Made by a program: the position numbers and the translations under genes
The notes under the pieces: model-generated
Seen by the model: the letters and a program-made list of their open reading frames with translations, nothing else
What the model was told of the DNA's origin: nothing
Databases searched by the model: none
In this document: one piece after another, positions 35,836 through 46,905 of the stretch
Layout of the letters: each line of letters starts with the position of its first letter
Numbering within the stretch: position 1 is the stretch's first letter
Assembly: GCA_019055375.1 (NCBI GenBank)
Contig: JAHQIW010000412.1
Coordinates: 186,001 to 250,000 of the forward strand
Source of the DNA: Parelaphostrongylus tenuis
Lineage: Eukaryota; Nematoda; Chromadorea; Rhabditida; Metastrongylidae
DNA length: 64,000 nucleotides
Reading direction: 5' to 3'

Positions 35836-35985
35836 GGTGTTTAGTAGTGAATAAAAGTAGTAAAAGTAAAAAATTAGTGAAAGTGATGTTTGACTATTAA
35901 TAATGTCTTTGTTCGGGTGTAATAGGTGCATAAATAAATGTTTTTCAAGCATTTGCTCAGAACTTTTTTCTCAAAATGTTATTCC

Positions 35986-36704
35986 CTTTGAAGATCAAGT
36001 CTGTAGTATGAAGTTGTCGAAAGTAAATTTATAGGCCAACGTTTGATGCATTTTCGTCTGCCTCTGATCCGAGATTCGAGTCGAACGCTCACAGTCGTTC
36101 GCCCTCGTTGTAGTCGTCGTCTTCGCTGTCGATGGGAGACTTATGACTAATATGCTTATTATTTACTTGAGTGACCCGTCATTACAGTCAAGCGTTCAGT
36201 TTTCATCATTTCTTCCATTCGGTTTTGCTTCTTGATTTCGATTTTGTAATGGATTGTATTCATAAGGTTAGATTCATTGGCAGGTATCAAAATACAGCTT
36301 CAGTCAATTGTGAACTCGATAGATTCATGTTTTCAGATGCAAATATTGTGAAGAATTTCATTCATGTAATCAGATTCATCAGCAATTCAAACATAGTCTC
36401 AGCTGTTCATGCACTCTGAAGAGTTTATGCGTTACAAGATATTATCATAGGATATCTGATTGGTTTTCCAGTGACATTTTGCACCTCCATGAGGAAACAT
36501 GATAAGAGCAGACGAAGATTACGATCTGGCAGCCTGCCGCTTTTCTCTGAAAGTGGCCTACATGGAGTATATGCTTCTCTTGATATTCTGCCTCATTGGT
36601 CATTCCAGTGACTCTCTTCACTTCCATAAAGAATAATCGCAGTGTTTACGCTGATATTCATTCATGTACTCACGTACAATATAGCTCCCATCTAATATCT
36701 ATTC
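35986..36704 (-). repeat. Large inverted repeat, right arm
   Basis: Complement of 25993-26720, running from gaagatcaagtctgtagtat to tagctcccatctaa. It has small deletions relative to the left arm, for example around the KAAGC segment, so the arms are not being kept identical. Confidence 0.75.
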
Positions 36705-36984
36705 TTCTTGCTTGAATCAGTAGATCTTCTACAGCGGATTTGTGAGCAAGGATACTTGCATTTTAGGTACAGATCGTCATTTTAATCCGTTTCGATTTTG
36801 GCAGCCTAGTTTGGCCCTAAGATTTTAGCAGCATCTCCGTACTCTTCCTACCTGGCACTATCGTACCAAAAACTCTTTCGGGGTCAGGGGAATTAGGCTA
36901 ATATTTGTTACTGTTTTTGGCACTTTCGTTCCTAACTAATGGCTTGCCAGGCTCTGAACGTAGGGACTGGGTACTCACGAGTAG

Positions 36985-37132
36985 CTTGCCAGTCTCTTCC
37001 GGAGGAGCGGGAGAAGCTTATTTGTTAGAGGCGACTCTTAACCGCCTCCCATGTACTTCTTGCCAGTCTCTTCCGGAGGAGCGGGAGAAGCTTATTTGTT
37101 AGAGGCGACTCTTAACCGCCTCCCATGTACTT
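36985..37132. repeat. Perfect 74-bp tandem duplication
   Basis: The unit starting cttgccagtctcttccggag (36985-37058) is repeated without mismatch at 37059-37132. Because 74 is not a multiple of three, a reading frame across it would shift. No known domain is seen in any frame. Confidence 0.9.
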
Positions 37133-37359
37133 CTCAGCTTGATTGCAGGCTTTTGGCCAACTTCACCTGTAGAAATAGAGTTTTTGTCAAGTCGACGCTT
37201 GAGAAGCGAGGAGCTCATCCCCTGGATCCACCTGCGTCTCTGGGAAGCACACGGTAGCTTTTGATTCTCGCTTATTCCCTTATCCACCACCTGGGGACGC
37301 GCCACGCGCCCTCGAGACTAACCGGGCGGGTTTTCTTAAAGAGGGAGGTCCGTGAATTT

Positions 37360-37415
37360 ATATAGGTATATATATATATATATATATATACATATGTATG
37401 CATAAATACGCACGA

Positions 37416-37447
<32 letters not shown>

Positions 37448-37472
37448 GCAAATCCATTATCTATATATATAC

Positions 37473-37513
<41 letters not shown>

Positions 37514-37528
37514 CATACATACATACAC
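37360..37528. repeat. TA microsatellite
   Basis: About 170 bases of (TA)n with acatatat and catacatac interruptions; open on both strands only because of composition. Confidence 0.9.
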
Positions 37529-37584
37529 TTTCAGCACTTTATTGAACCGGCTTCACACTTCTTTTGTCCACTGTACTACGGGAT

Positions 37585-37770
37585 CCCAGTAATTCTAGCA
37601 ATCAATCCGTTTATTTTCGTTTTCTTCTTCAACGTCGTGGAATATTGGCTGAGCACGTCTTGCAATTTCGAGAATAACCTGGCTGTGGCGTTTGCTGCTG
37701 ACTGCCGGCGAGTGTTAAGGGTGGAGTTTGGACCCACGCTGGCTGCGACGAGCATCAAAACCACTCGGCC
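37585..37770 (-). repeat. Repeat R4, minus copy
   Basis: gttttcttcttcaacgtcgt, tgcaatttcgagaataacct and ttgctgctgactgccgg align to the complement of 29876-30080. Confidence 0.6.
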
Positions 37771-38223
37771 GCGGCGCCCTTATACGCATATCTAGTTTTG
37801 ATTGAACGATTTCGAAGCACTATTTTGATTCTTCGAAAGAGATGGAAGCAGAAGAAGTTTTAAACTGTCATTAGTCTCACTCTTTGTTTCACCTCGCTAT
37901 CCTGTTTCATTGGCTAGCGAAAACTCGTAATGGAAAAGGTAGGTCCACGAGTTATGCATGAAGTGCTCAGTTTAGTTCAGTTGACTGGTTTTTTACACTG
38001 TTGTTAATATAGCGTAATTTGAGGATCGAAAGCCAAGATCACGAGATTCTCCAATACTATACCTTTCATTTTCCCACTTATCAAGTTAGTACGAATATAA
38101 AACTTTGAAAATGAAAAGAAAAGCTTAGAAAACTAATCTTTATTCAAAGCTTCACTAGGTTGGTATATTTTTCCCCAATCGATTGTTCTTCATTCCGGTC
38201 GATGGGTTTTCGCGTTTGCTTGT

Positions 38224-38258
38224 GGCTGACGTTTCGGCAATACGCCTTCTTCAGAGCC
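38224..38258 (-). ncRNA. Hammerhead-ribozyme-like motif in the 3' arm of PLE-2
   Basis: Minus strand, 35 nt: GGCU (stem I), CUGAAGA (fits the core CUGANGA), A, GGC-loop-GCC (stem II), GAAA (core), CGUC (UH cleavage site after U-C), AGCC closing stem I. Penelope-like elements are known to carry hammerheads in their terminal repeats. Caveats: stem III is almost absent (ACGU could pair between two copies), and one extra A precedes stem II. Activity is untested. Confidence 0.5.
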
Positions 38259-38487
38259 TGAACGTATTATTCGTTGTAGCTTTATTTATACGACTATACA
38301 ATAAGAAAAGAGAAAGAAAAATATTTTGAAAATCTAAGCTATTGTAAGCGACAATCGATTCAGGGAAAAACCACTCACCTAACCATCTAATCCAGGGACT
38401 ACCTATGTTGTTCGAGCCAGGGTGACGTATGAACCCGCCCCCATGTCACTAGGTCAAATTATGTATGGGTGGCAGCTGGGACCCATG

Positions 38488-39518
38488 CTAGAAAATTAAT
38501 CTGAGATAAGGTGCCATATGGTTGGTTATGTTAAGGCACTCTCCCTTTTTGTTCATTTTCGGGTTTTTGGAATTTATCCAAAAAGCTTCAAGGGTCTTTC
38601 GCGCCGATGTCTTTGGTTCGTGCCCTAGGATTTTGACTACTACCTCGAAGTCATCATCGCTGTGTCTTTGAATCCTGTGTGTACCTAGAGGTTTACCTGG
38701 GTCTTTATTTGCTTTTCCATCTAGGTGCTCTTTAATGCGGATGTGAAGTGGTCTGCCTGTTTCGCCAAAATATTCATCACCACATGTCTTACAAGAGATT
38801 AGGTATATTGTACCTACGCTCACGCAATCGCCTTCTCTACCGTTGGGACAAATAACGCAGTCCTTTGTATTACATAGACGGTCATACAAGCGGTTTCGAA
38901 CTAATTGACGACGCAGTGTTTTAGGCGGAATTTCGACAATTCCTACAGAATCTTCTAGACCACTGTTTTTCAGACACTTTCTAATAGCGGTACTGACTTC
39001 GTCTATCATGGAAGGTAGTTTAAGAGGTACCTTATTGTTTAGGTGTGGCGCCCTGTCGTTCCCATTGCGAGGCTTTTCGCTCCTTTTGGGTCTAACGTTA
39101 GTTTTTGTTTTTTCTTTGTACCCATTAGAAATGGCTATTTTTCGCGCTAAGTCTAGTGATTCCCTTCTTTCATCGTCTCCCGTACAAACACTTACAGCTG
39201 TTCGATACATATTTCGGATAAGCGCTTTTTTAGTATGCGAGGGATGGGAAGAAAATGTACCAAGATGTTCTTGTTACTAGGCTTGCGATACCATTTTGTG
39301 CTATAGCCACTTTCATTAAGTTGAACTTGAACGTTCAAGAATGGAAGCCAGCTCTTTGAAGTTTGCTGTTCTCGCGTCAACTCAATAAACTCTGACTGTC
39401 CGTTCAGGATTTCGAAATACTTATCCATCTCCTCTTGTGTAGAGCAGATGATGAAACAGTCGTCTATATACGTCACCCTGGCGCTAACAACATAGGTAGT
39501 CCCTGGATTAGATGGCAA
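38488..39518 (-). pseudogene. Penelope-like RT (C-terminal part) and GIY-YIG endonuclease, frameshifted
   Basis: The upstream frame (39518-39192) has TYIDDCFIICSTQEEMDKYF, with YIDD at 39459-39470, then LPFLNVQVQL and TKWYRKPSNKNI. A frameshift near 39200 leads into 39210-38488: the linker, CVICPNGREGDC, LISCKTCGDEYFGETGR, RIKEHL, LEAFWIN and the end YLRLIF. The endonuclease motifs are intact. RT motif A and everything N-terminal are missing at the junction with the inverted arm. Confidence 0.88.
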
Positions 39519-39638
39519 GATGAGTGGTTTTTCCCTGAATCGATTGTCGCTTACATTACCTTAGATTTTCAAAATATTTTTTTTCTCTTTTCTTATTGTA
39601 TAGTCATATAAATAAAGCTACAACGAATAATACGTTCA

Positions 39639-39674
39639 GGCTATGAAGAGGGTGTATTTGTCGAAACGTCAGCC
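39639..39674 (+). ncRNA. Hammerhead-like motif, inverted 5' arm of PLE-2 (degraded)
   Basis: GGCU, AUGAAGA (C3 of the core changed to A), a weakened stem II, GAAA intact, CGUC and AGCC. It is the arm partner of 38224-38258, in opposite orientation. Confidence 0.4.
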
Positions 39675-40014
39675 ACAAGCAAACGTGAAAACCCATCGAC
39701 CGGAAAGAAGAACAATCGATTGGGGAGAAAGATACCAACCTCGTGAAGCTTTAAATAAAGATTAGTTTTCTAAACTTTTCTTTTCATTCTCAAAGTTTTA
39801 TATTATTAACATGCCGAGGTTTCAAGAAAGTCGGTCTTTCGAGTTAGTGCGAATAAATCGCTTCATCTTCGAATTCAGTACACATTGGAAAGTTCACTAA
39901 TTAGTGCATCTATGATGTTTGATGAAATTGTGGATCAATGACTTCCAAAAGCAGAAATTGCTTGCGATAAACTTATTTATCAATTAGGCTGCCATGGCTG
40001 GAGGTTGTCATACG

Positions 40015-40210
40015 CGTTGCGGCGCGCGTGGAGCCGAGCTCCACTCCAAACTATCTCCGGCACTCAACAATAACGCCATATGGAATGCCACAGCCAGAAT
40101 ATCCTCGAGAGTAAAACCAGACTAGCTCAATTAGCCTTCTACGGCCTTCAAGAAGAATAGGTTTGAAAGATTTGAGCGCTAGAATTACTGAGATCCGGAC
40201 ATTTAATAAA
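40015..40210 (+). repeat. Repeat R4, plus copy
   Basis: gcgcgtggagccgagctcca, ggaatgccacagccagaata and the gagatccggac end align to 29876-30080. Confidence 0.6.
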
Positions 40211-40465
40211 AAACACTATGAAGACGGATAAACAAAGTGTCTAAAAAATGTTTTTATCCATCAGTTTAAAAGGTAAAAATGTCGCAATACCTTTCGTTAA
40301 CCAGTATCCGGTCTATCTACTTCGTTTACTTTGCAATGAATCTTGTCTGATCCATTTCTCGACTCGAAGTTATTTCAACATTGTATGTCTTTTTAAAGAC
40401 CATTTTCTTTGATATTTAAGTCATTAGCTCATTTGCATCGCTTGGCCACTACAGCCACGCGTATT

Positions 40466-40836
40466 TCAAACGTTTCGCGTCTTACATATTCGCTCTAAAA
40501 GTGCGTCCGGGAAATTAAATGGCATAAAATTAGGCCCTTCGTCATCATTTCTCGCCCTTTCATCTGTTCGACTTCGTTCTCCACCTGTGAGTTGACGATA
40601 ATCTCAGGAAATCAGCTTGCCACATCTTTAATGATTACTGATTGAAACTCAAATATTGATTTCAATGCGCGTAGAAATTTCACCGTTGTAAGCTGGCATA
40701 TTCCAAGCTGTTACCAATGTGTTGGGTAATACCAAAGCGGGATCAGCCTTATATGCGCGCTGACCAATCTCCAGCACTTCTTCCGGGCTTGATACGCTTA
40801 CGAAGTTTGGAAGAAATGTGGCGAATTGCGACGTCG
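40466..40836 (-). CDS. Last two exons of an unidentified gene (5' end not found)
   Basis: Exon 40836-40684 encodes SQFATFLPNFVSVSSPEEVL, EIGQRAYKADPALVLPNTLV and TAWNMPAYN, ending in a GT donor. A 99-nt intron follows. Exon 40584-40466 after a TCACAG acceptor encodes GERSRTDERARNDDEGPNF, MPFNFPDALLERI and CKTRNV, then TGA. The phases agree (1/1). Codon use and composition are gene-like compared with the surroundings. I do not recognise the family. The acceptor at 40837 is a guess, and no upstream exon is visible through the foldback and mariner at 41-41.7 kb, so the gene may be truncated or long-introned. Confidence 0.4.
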
Positions 40837-40989
40837 CTATAATACTACATTGGAAGGAAAGTTCCCATCGATTGATAAACCATTCAAAATGCATATATAA
40901 TAAGAAGATTAAATTCACATAAATACAAAATGCATATTATGCATATCTAGACAACAGACAACAACAACAATCTTCAAAATGACTGGTTA

Positions 40990-41165
40990 TCATTTTTGAG
41001 CCACGCATGTCAGTGGTCTGTCAAAAAGGGCTGACGAGATCGCAAGATCGAAACACGTGTATCGGGCTCTATAAGTCAGCCCTCTTTGACAAACCACTGA
41101 CATGCGTGGCTCGAAAATGATTACCAGGCATATTGAAATTTGAGCTGTGGTCTTAAGAAAACACT
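40990..41165. repeat. Foldback element, GAGCCACGCATG family, short copy
   Basis: GAGCCACGCATGTCAGTGGT at 41000 and its complement near 41098-41112 enclose tcgcaagatcgaaacacgtg. The element ends with the cttaagaaaacactcgaa tail found in the copy at 46.2-46.9 kb. Confidence 0.7.
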
Positions 41166-41194
41166 CGAAGCAAAAGTTATGATACTAAAACATA

Positions 41195-41740
41195 GGCCAT
41201 CATTATTCACCATTTTTTGCCATCGGTCCGCCAGGTATCGAATCTGATCGAAGTACCAGTCCTTCGGCTTTGAATCAAAGAACTCTTGACATGCTTGCTC
41301 AACTTCATCGAAAGATTCAAATTGGCTACTTTCCAGTGTTGCACTGATCGGAAAAGGCTGTAATCAGATGGAGCAACGTCCAGAGTATGGGGTGGATGCG
41401 ATAGATTCTCAACTCCGTCTAATTCCTCAACTTTTCCTTGTTCTTTCTGGTTGTGTGGCTTTGCGATGTCTTGCTAAAACAAAGCAGCTTTTGACGAACA
41501 AGTTCTGGGTACTTCTCGGCCAGTTTGTCGTAAACTCGGTCCAGCTGCTTGCAGTAAAGATCGGCGTCGATGAATTTGCCACTTGGAACAAGTTCAAACT
41601 GCAAAATCTCTTAGAAATTCTACCAAATGCGAATCATGATCTTTTTGCCAATTCGATTTTGACGCGGTACGGATGGTGGTGTTCGACCTTTCGAAGTCCA
41701 ACGTTTGCTTCCATCGTGATGATTTAGAAAAATTATATAT
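41195..41740 (-). mobile_element. Mariner transposase remnant
   Basis: From the high end: GSKRWTSKGRTPPSVPRQ; then the frame LQFELVPSGKFIDADLYCKQ with LDRVYDKLAEKYPELVRQK (like yyELLpsGqTidAdlYcqQLdrl); SQSHTTRKNKEKL where HDNARPH is expected; APSDYSLFRSVQHW; and FESFDEVEQACQEFFDSKP in another frame. Several stops and shifts; the catalytic centre is partly lost. Confidence 0.8.
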
Positions 41741-42544
41741 CAATAGATGCGTAAGTAGCAGACATTTCAAATGATATAAAAATCACACACGATTAATGCG
41801 AAAAAACGACATTCCCGTCCAAACGATCGAAATTTTCTTTCCAGCCTAATGTTTCCAGGTTGCAGATAGTTATCATGTGCTAGTGTATTCCATACTTATA
41901 ATTTCCATAATCACTGCGTTTGCTCTCTGGTACAGCGCAATGATTTTGTGTAGTTGTAAGAACAGATTTTCGAATATCATTGTTGAATACTTTGTTTCAA
42001 GAAAGTGTATTGGGGCCTTCCATTAAAAATTTTATGAGCACTTTGAAAGTTATCTTTTTTGGTATGAGCACATTGAAAGTCTTTTTTGGCTTTATTTCAG
42101 ATAGAAATTTCTCAATTTAGCGTTTCGTTCAGATGGTGTATCGTTTTGTCCTGTGTGCTTAAGCATGAAAGTATTTTGCATTCTAATCGCTCTTGTCCAT
42201 CTCATCACTGTTTCCGTTACTCTTTCGCAACTTATAAACGTTTTTTTTTAGTAAGAGGCGTCAACGGAGCTATCAACGAGAATATTATATACAACTGCTT
42301 ATTAGGTCTTTTTTATGTAATCTGGGATCATGCGTTTTTTCGGTCTCAAATCTTTTTGCAACATCAAATATCCTATTACAATAGGATCACAACAACTTCA
42401 ATCGAAGTTTAATCAAGGAATCCAGGAACAATTCGGTACTACTGCTTTCCTATTTGGTGTGCTTATAGCCACCTGTTAACATATTTGAAATGTACGCGAG
42501 ACTTATGATTAGCTATGGCTAAGAAATTTACTACTTACTTAATC
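41741..42544. other. Unassigned sequence
   Basis: Frame 42086-42412 is Cys/Phe-rich without a recognisable domain. Confidence 0.4.
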
Positions 42545-44640
42545 GCACGGCCTGTCTTCACTGATAGTGCCAGCAAAAGCGTAGTTTTCATTCGTTTCTC
42601 TCTCGCTCATTTGTCGTTTATAGCGGCCGTATGCTTCGAACATGGCGATGTATGCGAAACCCGTCCCGTGAATCCAAGCTCGTTGCCATATGTGGACAAA
42701 TATTTCCAAGAGGACGCTTGCATTTCTTTGGAGTCCGCTGTCTTTAGTCAATCTTTCATTTGTTCCTCTTATCATATGACCGACCCATCAGTATTTGCAA
42801 TTGATGTATGTATTGTTGGATCTCAGAGATGAGATAACTTGGAGATCAGAGCTCGTTGAAATGCACTGTGGGTTGTGAAGCGAGTTTTCTAGCATGGTCG
42901 TATTATCATCCCACGTCTCTATTGCATAACAGAGCGGAAAGGACCACTGAATCGAAAGGTGGGCATAGAGTTTGGGGACCAGCCCTTTATCCTGCCCGTC
43001 TCGTGGCCTCTTTGAGAGGACAAATGCTGCCCATCCTGCTTCTCTTCTTCTGTATAGTTCCTCCTTCATGTTGTTTTGAATGTTCTTTGATCTCAAAGTA
43101 CACATACGAGGTGGTCTCCTTATCAGAAAAAGCATCCAGTTGAGTTGCCCACAGTGCGCTTGAACTCTTCATAAAATGAGTACTCGTCCTGTTTATTACT
43201 AGTCCAATCCTTTTTCCTGTTCCATTGATTTCATTGAGCATCGTCATAGTTTCACTGGTGCTCCTCAAAAAGGTAACCACGTCATCACCGAAACAAAAGC
43301 TTGATAAGAATTTTCCGTCAACGCGTATGGCGTTGCCTTAATCGAGAGATTCGTTATCAATGCAGTGACGCAGCGAATACCCTTAACGACATAGCGCTTT
43401 TTCGAACTCTCTTCCCAAAAAACATGGTGGTTGGTCGATGGAGAAGCTTCAATGACCCAAAGCTCTGTTCCAGAGTGGGTTTATCAAGCAGATTGTCTAA
43501 ATCTGCCTGCTTAATTGGTTGTGTCTCATGCTCATTTAGGTCCTTCAATGTGTGCAGAAACAATCATGGTTAGCTTCTAGAGTGCACTGAACAGACCCAT
43601 GAACCGTACTTACAAAAACTCCTTCTGTCACCCTTCTTAGGTAGAACAGCTATTTACGAAATCCTTCAGCGTTTTCAGATTTCTTTTCAAAGGTAAAATG
43701 TCATGCCTTGTGAAAAGCCTCTGTAATTTGTGGGCTCCAGCTATAAGGAAATAGGCGGTGACGTTGCTAAATCGTGTCACTGTGTCTCCTTATCACGTTT
43801 TTTATCGTGACGCATCCTTCAGCGACTAAAATCTGGGGTGGTTTATTACCAATAAAATTCTAGGGTCGGAAATCGGAGCTGTGCAGTAGAAATGTTTGGT
43901 ATAGAATTTAGTTATGAATCCATATCATGGCGAGATCTGATAACAACATATCTTTGTTCATCCAGACAGTTAAGAAACGTAACAGTTAAAGAGATCCCGG
44001 TGGCACTTTGGACTAAATCAATTTTAAGATGCTTCCAATAACTATTTTTGGCTATAACGCATTAAAATTCTGCTCGTAGCACTAGAATCAAACTTCAGTT
44101 TCCTCTTTTCCGTGCGATTCTTTGGTGCTAATAAAGTTCCGATCTGTACTTGTTGTTTGAAGGATTGATGCTGATTTCGCGCAAGTTATAGTTCCATAAT
44201 CAAGGAAATTGTAGTCTCAATAAAGTCTTCCTTTATCTGAAATCATGTGAGGAAGGAAATTTATTGAGAACATTTCTGTCGTACACACATGTCTTGTTTT
44301 TTCTTCAATAATGAGATCAATTGTTTTAACCGTACGGCAGAATCGAATCTTTACACGTAGAAGACAGTGATCAGATCTCTAGGTATGAGTGCGGTGTCAA
44401 AGACTCACTATTCTCTGTTGGTAAGTATAAGATTGATCTCGGCATGAGTCGTGTTGTTTAGAGACTCCTAAGTCTATGAACGGTCATCTCTCTTTTCAGA
44501 AGCTGAGTTTTCAAGGAAGAGACCTGCTACGGCCAGGAATTCAAAGACAGTCTCCGTTCTCGTTTTGTTCTTCCATTCAGAATTTTTCAATCCTGTATTC
44601 AGTTTTGCTGGCCGCTCCTAAACTGATACACAAGTCTCCA
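42545..44640 (-). mobile_element. RTE LINE-B, endonuclease and RT remnant
   Basis: From the high end: RSDHCLLRVKIRF (44340-44380), end of the AP endonuclease; LLHRPTTMFFGKRVRKSAMS near 43430 (RT, GVRQGD motif region); FGDDVVTFLRS with FGDD at 43281-43292, the catalytic Asp pair; TMLNEINGTGKRIGLVINRT; TTSYVYF; NMKEELYRRREAGWAAFVLS; LCYAIETWDD; WVGHMIRGTNERLTK. Frames change several times. Upstream of 44640 the 5' end is too decayed to place. Confidence 0.8.
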
Positions 44641-46194
44641 ACATTGTATTCTATACATCAAAAAATAAATCGTCAGACATTCGTTACTCTAACCTCTTCA
44701 ATTGACTACTTTTTTACGCGTTCTTCAAAAACAATAGGAATTTGATAATATGATAGCATATTTTGAGCCTCTTATAAGGTCGTGTACGGCACTTATAAAG
44801 TACCAGCCATGCGGATACATTTTACTAGCCACGAGCTCTACTGTTGGTCATTGCAATGTCAGAGGATTTTATCACCTGACTTGCGATGATTTGTTATTCG
44901 ACATCGATTCCTTTAATAGTAGAGGTGCACTTATTTGGAAGGAATCGGCTAGACTGAAAGGCACCGTAATAGTGGCGAGCCTGCAAGGGTGAAATAGACG
45001 CCTTTCTAGTACTTTATGGTGCCACACCAGACCTCATCAAAGGCTCAAAACATGTTATCATACTATTCATTGCTCACTGATAAGAAAAGTGTTTTGAGTT
45101 ACAAGTTAATGCTTGAACTCCTTATGTAGGTTCAAAATTGAATGGTCTTGATGCTTGCTTTTAAACTCAGCACCTTTTTGTTCACCCCCTTCTTGGCTAT
45201 GCGGTTCTTTTCGATCGTCCTGAGACAAATGAAGAAACGCCCTATTTTGCTGGACAGTGATTCTCATTGCACTTTACTAATCACTCGCAAGCTTAAATTT
45301 TTGGCCACTGCGCTACTTAGCTCTTTTTTGGATTTACGGAGGCTTTTTTATAGCGCTGTGGCACTTAGAGTAAGATTACGTTCACGTGCTTTTTTTATTT
45401 CGCTTATGTTTCGTCAGACAAAACACCACTTTAAGGTTACTGGTAATCTTTCGATAGCTGATTTGAAAAAGCCTTTTACACATCGCTGAAGCAGAAAGGA
45501 AAATGTGTGTTCTACTCACCCATATTTCTTTTTCCACACAACTCTTCTTTTTCAAATTATAAGTACTCATTCGATAGTGGAAGTTTCCACGAATCCAAGC
45601 CGTGTTTATTTCTGAGAAGACCGTTTCGCTGCAGTGTAGCAAGAAGAATAATGTTGAATCTTACGTATGCGAGCATCGCGTTTCCTGCTAAAGTGTGGAC
45701 TGAACATAGGCAGAGGGCGGGTTTGTGCGACCAATCGATATGTCGGCGCTTTACACATGTGGAGTGCAATTTTTGCTATTAATTAAGAATTTTTTTTCCG
45801 TTTCAAACAAAACTCCAGAGAAAACGTATGATTCTGATACTACAAGATTCCCTCTACAACTCTGTTTACTTTTCGTGTTTCCAGCGAATTATACGCATGT
45901 TGAAATGGAAGTGCACGGCGGGTGTTAAACATGATTTAGCATAGAATTCTACAACACAATGAAAAGATCTCTCGAAAAAGACCACGTAGTGCAGTAGTCG
46001 CAGATTCAATCTTTCGAATAATTACTAACAATTTTGTAACTTTTTCAAAGAAATGGATAGTTTCTTTGTTAGTCCCCGGATAACCCGGAAGGAACCGCTA
46101 TTTTTCGTAAGAATCTCATGCTTGGAGGGAAAAATTCATGCAGTTTCTCAATTTCTGATTTATAGGTTATGCATTTAACCCAACAACTATCGTC
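44641..46194. other. Decayed LINE 5' region and unassigned sequence
   Basis: 44641-45000 may be the remains of the LINE-B endonuclease start. 45000-46194 holds one 50-bp motif copy and no gene I can support. Confidence 0.35.
45330..45400 (+). repeat. 50-bp motif, isolated copy
   Basis: GGCTTTTTTATAGCGCTGTG followed by agagtaagattacgttcacg. See the entry at 55220-58110 for the consensus. Confidence 0.45.
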
Positions 46195-46905
46195 TGAAGC
46201 ATTGTAATGCATATCTGATTTGCCTGATAATCATTATTTGAGCCACGCATGTCAGTGGTCTGTCAATGAGGGCTGACTTATAGAGCTCGATACACGTGTT
46301 TCGATCTTGCGATCTCGTCAGTCGGGCAGTTACCCGTTCTCGTCTTTTGCTAATCTCTGTGGGTGCTCCAGTCCCCACAATAAGAGTTAGCGACGACGTA
46401 CGTTTTACACTCTATGTTCAGTGAAGAACTCACCAAACACAGAGTTTTGTACACTCGAATGCTCGTGGCTAGTATATTTAAAATAACATATCCTTCATTT
46501 CGAGTGTTTTCTTAAGACCACAGCTCAAATTACAATATGCCTGATAATCATTATTTGAGCCACGCATGTCAGTGGTCTGTCAATGAGGGCTGACTTATAT
46601 ACTAGCCACGAGCATTCGAGTGTACAAAACTCTGTGTTTGGTGAGTTCTTCACTGAACATAGAGTGTAAAACGTACGTCGTCGCTAACTCTTATTGTGGG
46701 GACTGGAGCACCCACAGAGATTAGCAAAAGACGAGAACGGGTAACTGCCCGACTGACGAGATCGCAAGATCGAAACACGTGTATCGGGCTCTATAAGTCA
46801 GCCCTCATTGACAGACCACTGACATGCGTGGCTCAAATAATGATTATCAGGCATATTGTAATTTGAGCTGTGGTCTTAAGAAAACACTCGAAATGAAGCA
46901 TATCT
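46195..46905. repeat. Nested foldback element, GAGCCACGCATG family
   Basis: GAGCCACGCATGTCAGTGGT occurs at 46241 and 46558 forward and at about 46814-46833 as its complement. The arm 46310-46475 (ctcgtcagtcgggcagttac to ctcgtggctagtatat) is complemented by 46596-46765. A central block 46487-46600 is complemented again by 46795-46900. The result is two overlapping hairpins sharing one right arm. Confidence 0.75.

Larger units (their letters stand above)
38098..39841 (-). mobile_element. Penelope-like retroelement with inverted arms (PLE-2)
   Basis: The coding part (38488-39518, minus) is flanked by arms of about 325 bp, 38098-38420 and 39486-39806, that are inverted complements. The right (5') side carries a further ~35-nt tail (catgccgagg..agtcggtctt) that matches the tail of PLE-1 at 20257-20302. 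A 14-bp direct repeat with one mismatch (agttagtRcgaata) at 38084-38097 and 39842-39855 is the likely target-site duplication. The coding part is 5'-truncated exactly where the inverted arm begins. Confidence 0.85.

Noticed and set aside
25993..36704. One large transposon with 720-bp terminal inverted repeats
   Set aside because: No transposase inside, a partial third copy at 9.9 kb, and no matching target duplication seen at the outer ends; kept as paired repeats only.
41368..41727. 119-aa plus-strand frame as a gene
   Set aside because: It is antisense to the mariner transposase remnant; the meaningful protein matches are on the minus strand.
44476..44745. 89-aa plus-strand frame
   Set aside because: Overlaps the antisense of LINE-B endonuclease; the opposite strand carries the recognisable motif.
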